DNA of 64,000 nucleotides. Origin: Malus domestica. Taxonomy: Eukaryota > Streptophyta > Magnoliopsida > Rosales > Rosaceae. Shown in pieces: positions 59,459 through 64,000 of the stretch (the first letter of the stretch is position 1; every line of letters starts with the position of its first letter). A program made the position numbers and the translations under genes. Under the pieces are notes generated by a model. The model was not told where the DNA came from. It ran no database searches and saw only the letters and a list, made by a program, of their open reading frames with translations. The stretch is from NCBI RefSeq assembly GCF_042453785.1, contig NC_091675.1, forward strand, positions 33,646,501 to 33,710,500, given 5' to 3'.

Positions 59459-61229
59459 TAGGGGTGGGTACTTAAAACCGAAAATTGAAATCGAAACACG
59501 AATCGAATCGAACCGCACCGAACGGTTTGGTTTTACGGTTTTGAAATAGTTTCGGTTTCAAAACCGAACCGCGGCAAAGAAAATGGTTTGGTTTCGGTTT
59601 TGGGTTTTCAAAACCGCACTGAAATCGAAACCGCACCACATAATAAATAAATGTTATATTTTAAACTTTTAATTAGTTTCAAGTTCAACTAGGTTATAGA
59701 TTTGGTTTTGCGGTTTTGGGTTTGCACTTCTCTTCGACTCCTGACTACTTCTGCGCCTTGCATCTCTGCCTTTGCCTCTGCAATCTGCATCTCTGCCTTT
59801 GCCTTTGCGACTGCGACTGCCTGCTTGCATCTCTGCCTCTGTGACTGCGACCTCATTGAGTCACTGCTTGCCTTGCATCCCCAGATCCCCTTCATCTGCA
59901 AGCCCTAATCTCTGCAAATCAAAAGCTCTGCAAAACAGACTTGGCAAATCATTCACATGCTCTTCGTTCCAGCTAATATGGTAAAAACTTAGAACTTGTA
60001 TTACTTAGAACTAGTATCATTCATCAATTTAATCTGTTTTTATGTTGATCTATATATATAGCTAGTTTTGAGATATTAGATTAAGCAACTGTTTAGCTGA
60101 GGGCGTTGTATTTAGTATTACATTTGCATAATCTCCTTATGGTTTACATATTATTTTTCATTTTGTTTCAATCTATTTTATCAGTTTTGGACCTTTCAAT
60201 TTGTTTTTAGGTGATTCCTCTCTCATGGATTATTTTTTGTGGATTTTCATATGCAAACTATGCTAAAATTATGATGTAATGTTCTTTAGATCTCTGTTAA
60301 TGTTTTCGTTTGCAAACACGGTCGGTTCTCGGTTGCGAAAGACAATATTTCTTTTTGTGTTTTAGAATGAAATAGAATACGCTTTGTGTCAATTTTATGA
60401 TCTGAGTTACTTGTCGAACTAGGTTATTTCGGGTTTGATGTGTTTGAATTTGTTCTGGGGGCATTCGAGTAGTTAGAAACTGAAACCCCTAAGTTAATGA
60501 GAAACCATGTAGTCCTTTTATTTGGTTTGTCATGGATGTGTTCTTTGTCTTCTGCGAACATCTTATTGTTTCTGGTTATGTTTTTATTTGCTCAAGCTTG
60601 CTTGATTTGGCTGCTTATAGAACATCTAAGGGAGCACTTAGTTTTTTATCGAGCAGAGGAATGGTTTTCTTCATAGTCTCATTAACCAAGTTTACCTATA
60701 TAGTTAAATGTGGTGTTTGACTAAGAACGAAAAACAAATTTTGGAATTGAAATGGTGTTGGACCTTTTGCTTGAAGACAGCCTGATGCCTCAGCAAAAGA
60801 GTATGGTGTTAATTAAAAGTTTTAAACTTGGATTGAAGTTGGTCGGATTTGATTAATGAAACATGCAGTTCTGGAGCTTATAGCAGCTCAGCTAGCTGTT
60901 TTCTGTTTTGTTTTTGCTGAAACAGTTGATTTTGTTTGGAATTTTTGTTTTGAGCAATTCTATGTTGGGTTCTACCTCTGGGGTTATGTGATATTGTGAT
61001 TGTTACAAGGAAAATAAGATCGTCTTATGCATAAATATGTGTATATTTTAAATTGTACATTTTTTTCTCAAAAACCAAACCGAAACCATTTGAAACAGCA
61101 CTGAACCGAACCAAACGGTTTGGTTTCATTTCGGTTTTGGCTTCAAAACCGCACCGCAAAAAGTTTCGGTTTCGGTTTCGGTTATGGTTTCACTCGAAAC
61201 CGCACCGAACCACACTACGCCCACCCCTA
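59459..61229. mobile_element. hAT-like non-autonomous DNA transposon
   Basis: Flanked by the 8-bp repeat GTGGGGTT (59451-59458 and 61230-61237). The ends are inverted: TAGGGGTGGGTA on the left and the complement of cgcccacccctA on the right. Both subterminal regions (about 59480-59640 and 61075-61210) are dense in aaaccgaaaccg/cggttttggtttcgg strings, often seen in plant hAT elements. The 1.77-kb interior has no transposase. It includes a tandem ctgcctttgcctctgcaatc-type stretch (59755-59880) and about 1.1 kb of T-rich sequence that may be captured or degenerated. Confidence 0.85.
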
Positions 61230-61237
61230 GTGGGGTT

Positions 61238-61703
61238 GGTTTGGAATTGTAGTGCTTCTAAACAAATAATTTATTAAAAAATTTGGAATATCAAATTTGT
61301 TTAGTAAAAAAAAATATTTTCTTAGAAAAACTATTGTTAATAACAGTAGAAAAACATAGAAAAGTATACCCCATATATATTACAAAATGAAAATCATTGT
61401 CCTACATTATTCTCTTTGACAATTAGTATATCACATAAAATATCATATACTTTTTTAGTCATTTAACATGTTTACAACAATTTATTTAAAAGCTTACCAA
61501 AGACTCAGATATTTTTTTTTTGTTAAAAACACTTTTACAAAAAAAATTAAAAAATTTACAAAATATTCAACAACTTTATTTTAGTTGTTTTTTCTCACAG
61601 CACAGTTTCCAAAGCACAACAATACCAAACTAACCCTTAGTTTGTCAAACTGTTCTAACTATTTTTGTCGAATATACTAACTTGTGCATCAGATACTACT
61701 CTC
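61238..61703. other. Unannotated AT-rich stretch
   Basis: No gene or well-defined repeat recognised. Confidence 0.4.
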
Positions 61704-62579
61704 TAAGACCATCTCCAATCCGTTACTTAGTATTACGGTCTAGTGATATTCTTCTGCACTTGTAAGTGAGAGGTCTTCAGTTCGGTTCTCACCAAAAACA
61801 AAGTTGAACCACATTATTATGGCAAGCCTATTGTAAAACTTGACCTACTCCCCATCCCATTAGTGTACATACTATCTTTCGCTAAGAAAAAAGAAGACTC
61901 ATTCCAACCCTTGGTTAAAACCTAATATTTTTAATCCAAATATATTAGGTTTTAACCTAAAAATTGTTTTTATTTTCTTTTTTTTTTTGCTCCAATAGTT
62001 CTAGGTTAAAATATTAACATGAAATTATTAAAGAATGAATTTAGGCTAAATTTTTTTTCAGTAACTTTTTTTTCAAAATAAAATTTATGTAGATTATTAG
62101 AATTTATTTGTTATTTTCACATAAAATATTTAGATTCCGAGAAAAGTTGAAAATTCACTAAACCGACCCATGAAACATATATTTATAGAGTTTTTGGATG
62201 AATTTTGATTTAAATATTTTTTTTATAATTGTTTTAGCCGTTGGATCCAATTCGGTCGTTTCAGATTTTTTTTTACCATTAGATTGCTCATATTTGATCG
62301 CAGTCGTTGGATTTAATGTATTTAAAATTTTAAAATGGCCTAAATTTTAGGTTTTAACCCAAAACTTATTTTAAACCCAACCATTGGAAAATGATTTGAA
62401 TAGTTTAAAACCTAAATTTGGCGGGCCAACCTTTTAACTTGGCCTAAATTCTCGATTAAATTTGCCCAAATTTTAGGTTTGAACCAAAAACTCATGTTAG
62501 GTCTAACCATTGGAGAAAGATTGGATTAGTTTAAAACCTACATTTTAGGTTTTAACCCAACGGTTAGAGATGGTCTAAA
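61704..62579. mobile_element. MITE-like element with nested SINE-like repeat
   Basis: The left end taagaccatctccaatcc mirrors the right end ggttagagatggtctaa. The interior has repeated motifs around aaacctaaattttaggttttaacc in both orientations. A SINE-like unit (61733-61890) interrupts the left arm, after which the arm resumes with actcattccaacccttggtt. The target-site duplication is not certain. Confidence 0.55.
61733..61890 (+). repeat. SINE-like repeat nested in the MITE-like element
   Basis: Related to 1264-1412 and 2027-2177: gtgatattcttctgcacttg, taagtgagaggtcttcag, ttcggttctcacc (box-B-like), actccccatcccattagtgtac and an A-rich end. More diverged than the units near the window start. 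Confidence 0.6.
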
Positions 62580-62674
62580 TACTCATGTTTGGTGCAGTAT
62601 TGAATTAAAGACCATATTATCTACCCACCTTAAAAAAAATTTCGTCCCTGAAATTTTAAATAAGTAGCTAGCCA

Positions 62675-64000
62675 AAGATGGGATTCAATGGCTAGATGTA
62701 TCCAAAAAGTAGCAAAAGAGGTATTAGGAAAGTCTAAGGGCTTTGCTCCACATCAAAAGGAATCTTGTTGGTGGAACGAGGAGGTACAAACAAAGGTGAA
62801 GGCTAAGAAGGAATATTGTAAAGCCTTATACAAGGATATGACCGATGAAAATGGTGAAAGTTATAGAATAGCGAAGCAGGAGGCGAAAAAAGCTGTGAGA
62901 GAAGCTAAGCTAGTGGCTTATGACGATATGTATAAGCGACTAGATACCAAAGAAGGAGAATTGGATATCTATAAACTAGCTAGAGCAAGGGAAAAGAAGA
63001 CAAGGGACCTAAACCAAGTGAGGTGCATTAAGGATGAGGATGGAAAAGCTCTTGCTACAAAGAACACGGTCAAAGACAGATGGAGAAGTTATTTTCATAA
63101 TCTTTTCAATAAAGGACATGAAAGGAGTACTTTTTTGGGGGAGTTGAGTAACTCAAAAGAGTGTAGAAACTACTTCTTTTACCGCTGAATCAGGAAGGAA
63201 GAAGTGGTTGTAGCTTTGAAAAAGATGAAACATAGAAAAGCAGTGGGCCCAGATGATATACTAATCGAAATGTGGAAAGTCTTGGGAGAGACGGGTATAG
63301 CATGGCCCACATACTTTTTCAATAGGATTTTGAAAATGAAGAAGATGCCAATTGAGTGGCGAAAGAGCACTTTGGTGCCCATCTACAAGAATAAGGGCGA
63401 CGTACAAAATTGCATGAACTATAGGGGTATTAAGCTAATGAGTCATACAATGAAGCTCTGGGAGAGAGTCATTATGCATAAATTGAGGCAAGAGACACGG
63501 GTTTCGGACAACCAATTTGACCTCATGCCAGGGCGCTCAACCATGGAGGCAATCTATCTCTTACGAAGATTGATGGAAAGATATAGAGATAGGAAAAATG
63601 ATTTACATATGGTTTTTATAGATTTGAAAAAAGCATACGATAGGGTCTCAAGAGACATTCTTTAGAGGATTTTAGAAAAGAAATGAGTACGAGCAACATA
63701 TATCCAACCTATAAAGGATATGTATGATAGAGCAAAGACTGCTGTAAGAACTCATGAAGGACAAACCAAAAGCTCCACATAACTGTTGGGTTACATCAAG
63801 GCTCATCCTTAAGTCCTTACCTTTTTGCATTGGTAATGGATGAGTTAACGAGACATATGCAAGATGATATTCCTTGGTGTATGCTTTTCGCAAACGATAT
63901 AGTGTTGATAGATGAAACTCAGGAAGAGGTAAATACAAAGCTTAACCTTTGGAGAGAATTGTTGGAATCTAAAGGTCTTTGCCTAAGCCGATCAAAGACA
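62675..64000 (+). pseudogene. LINE (RTE-like) reverse transcriptase pseudogene, 5'-truncated, runs off window
   Basis: Readable from WDSMARCIQKVAKEV (62675). The linker WWNEEVQTKVKAKKEYCKAL leads to the RT core: KKMKHRKAVGPDDI, WRKSTLVPIYKNKGDVQN, MNYRGIKLMSHTMKLWERV, PGRSTMEAIYLL and FIDLKKAYDRVSRD. Then [20 protein letters not shown] is split by frameshifts, and the catalytic motif reads FANDIVLID. Lesions: TGA at about 63186 after FYR, TAG at 63663-63665 after RDIL, TGA soon after in the EKK segment, and shifts near 63780. The usual FADD box is FAND, losing a metal-binding Asp. Endonuclease sequence is absent upstream, as expected for 5' truncation. The clade call (RTE rather than L1) is from memory of the linker and core motifs. 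Confidence 0.85.

Overview
This is a eukaryotic, eudicot plant sequence. It has genes split by GT-AG introns, plant nucleotide-sugar transporter, asparagine synthetase, TLDc and DUF4057 genes, a nuclear tRNA-Arg(ACG), and a dense load of copia LTR elements, SINE-like repeats, MITEs and an RTE-like LINE. Several repeats look to me like ones common in apple and pear, so Rosaceae (Maleae) is my best guess. That is recognition from memory, not a search result.

Positions 1-35467 hold two nearly identical tandem copies of one segment. Copy A is 1-17114 and starts left of the window. Copy B is 17115-35467, about 18.35 kb. Each unit contains: (i) a minus-strand nucleotide-sugar transporter (ROCK1-like), which in copy B stops after exon 4 at the duplication junction; (ii) a plus-strand asparagine synthetase pseudogene without its glutaminase exons and with two frameshifts shared by both copies; (iii) a 5975-bp minus-strand copia element in one intron of that pseudogene (TSD CAAAT); (iv) SINE-like repeats, a MITE, a dead RNase H fragment and an unrecognised acidic C-terminal coding fragment. 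Differences between the copies give an order of events. The frameshifts, the copia insertion and a deletion at its 5' LTR came before the duplication. A SINE in exon 10 of copy A and stop codons in the copy B pseudogene and copia ORF came after it. A haplotype-redundancy assembly artefact remains a real alternative.

Just right of the duplication (35586-36132) is a third, diverged relic of the asparagine synthetase locus. Next come an intact-looking eight-exon TLDc gene (36426-39595, minus), tRNA-Arg(ACG) (39960-40032), and an annexin pseudogene (about 40160-41342) split by a TRIM-like element. A degenerate copia element follows (41371-51423, TSD GTTAC). It is itself interrupted by two nested, oppositely oriented elements of about 2.7 kb that look like solo LTRs of one family.

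The right part holds a MULE-like element with a GC-rich core (51692-52887), a coding-free copia derivative with two LTRs (53492-57019), an intact four-exon DUF4057 gene (57217-59110, minus), a hAT-like non-autonomous element (59459-61229), a MITE with a nested SINE-like repeat, and a decayed RTE-like LINE running off the right edge. The TLDc and DUF4057 genes appear to be an ancestral neighbour pair now pushed apart by about 17 kb of mobile DNA. I found no undescribed functional system. What stands out is the record of duplication, nesting and gene decay.
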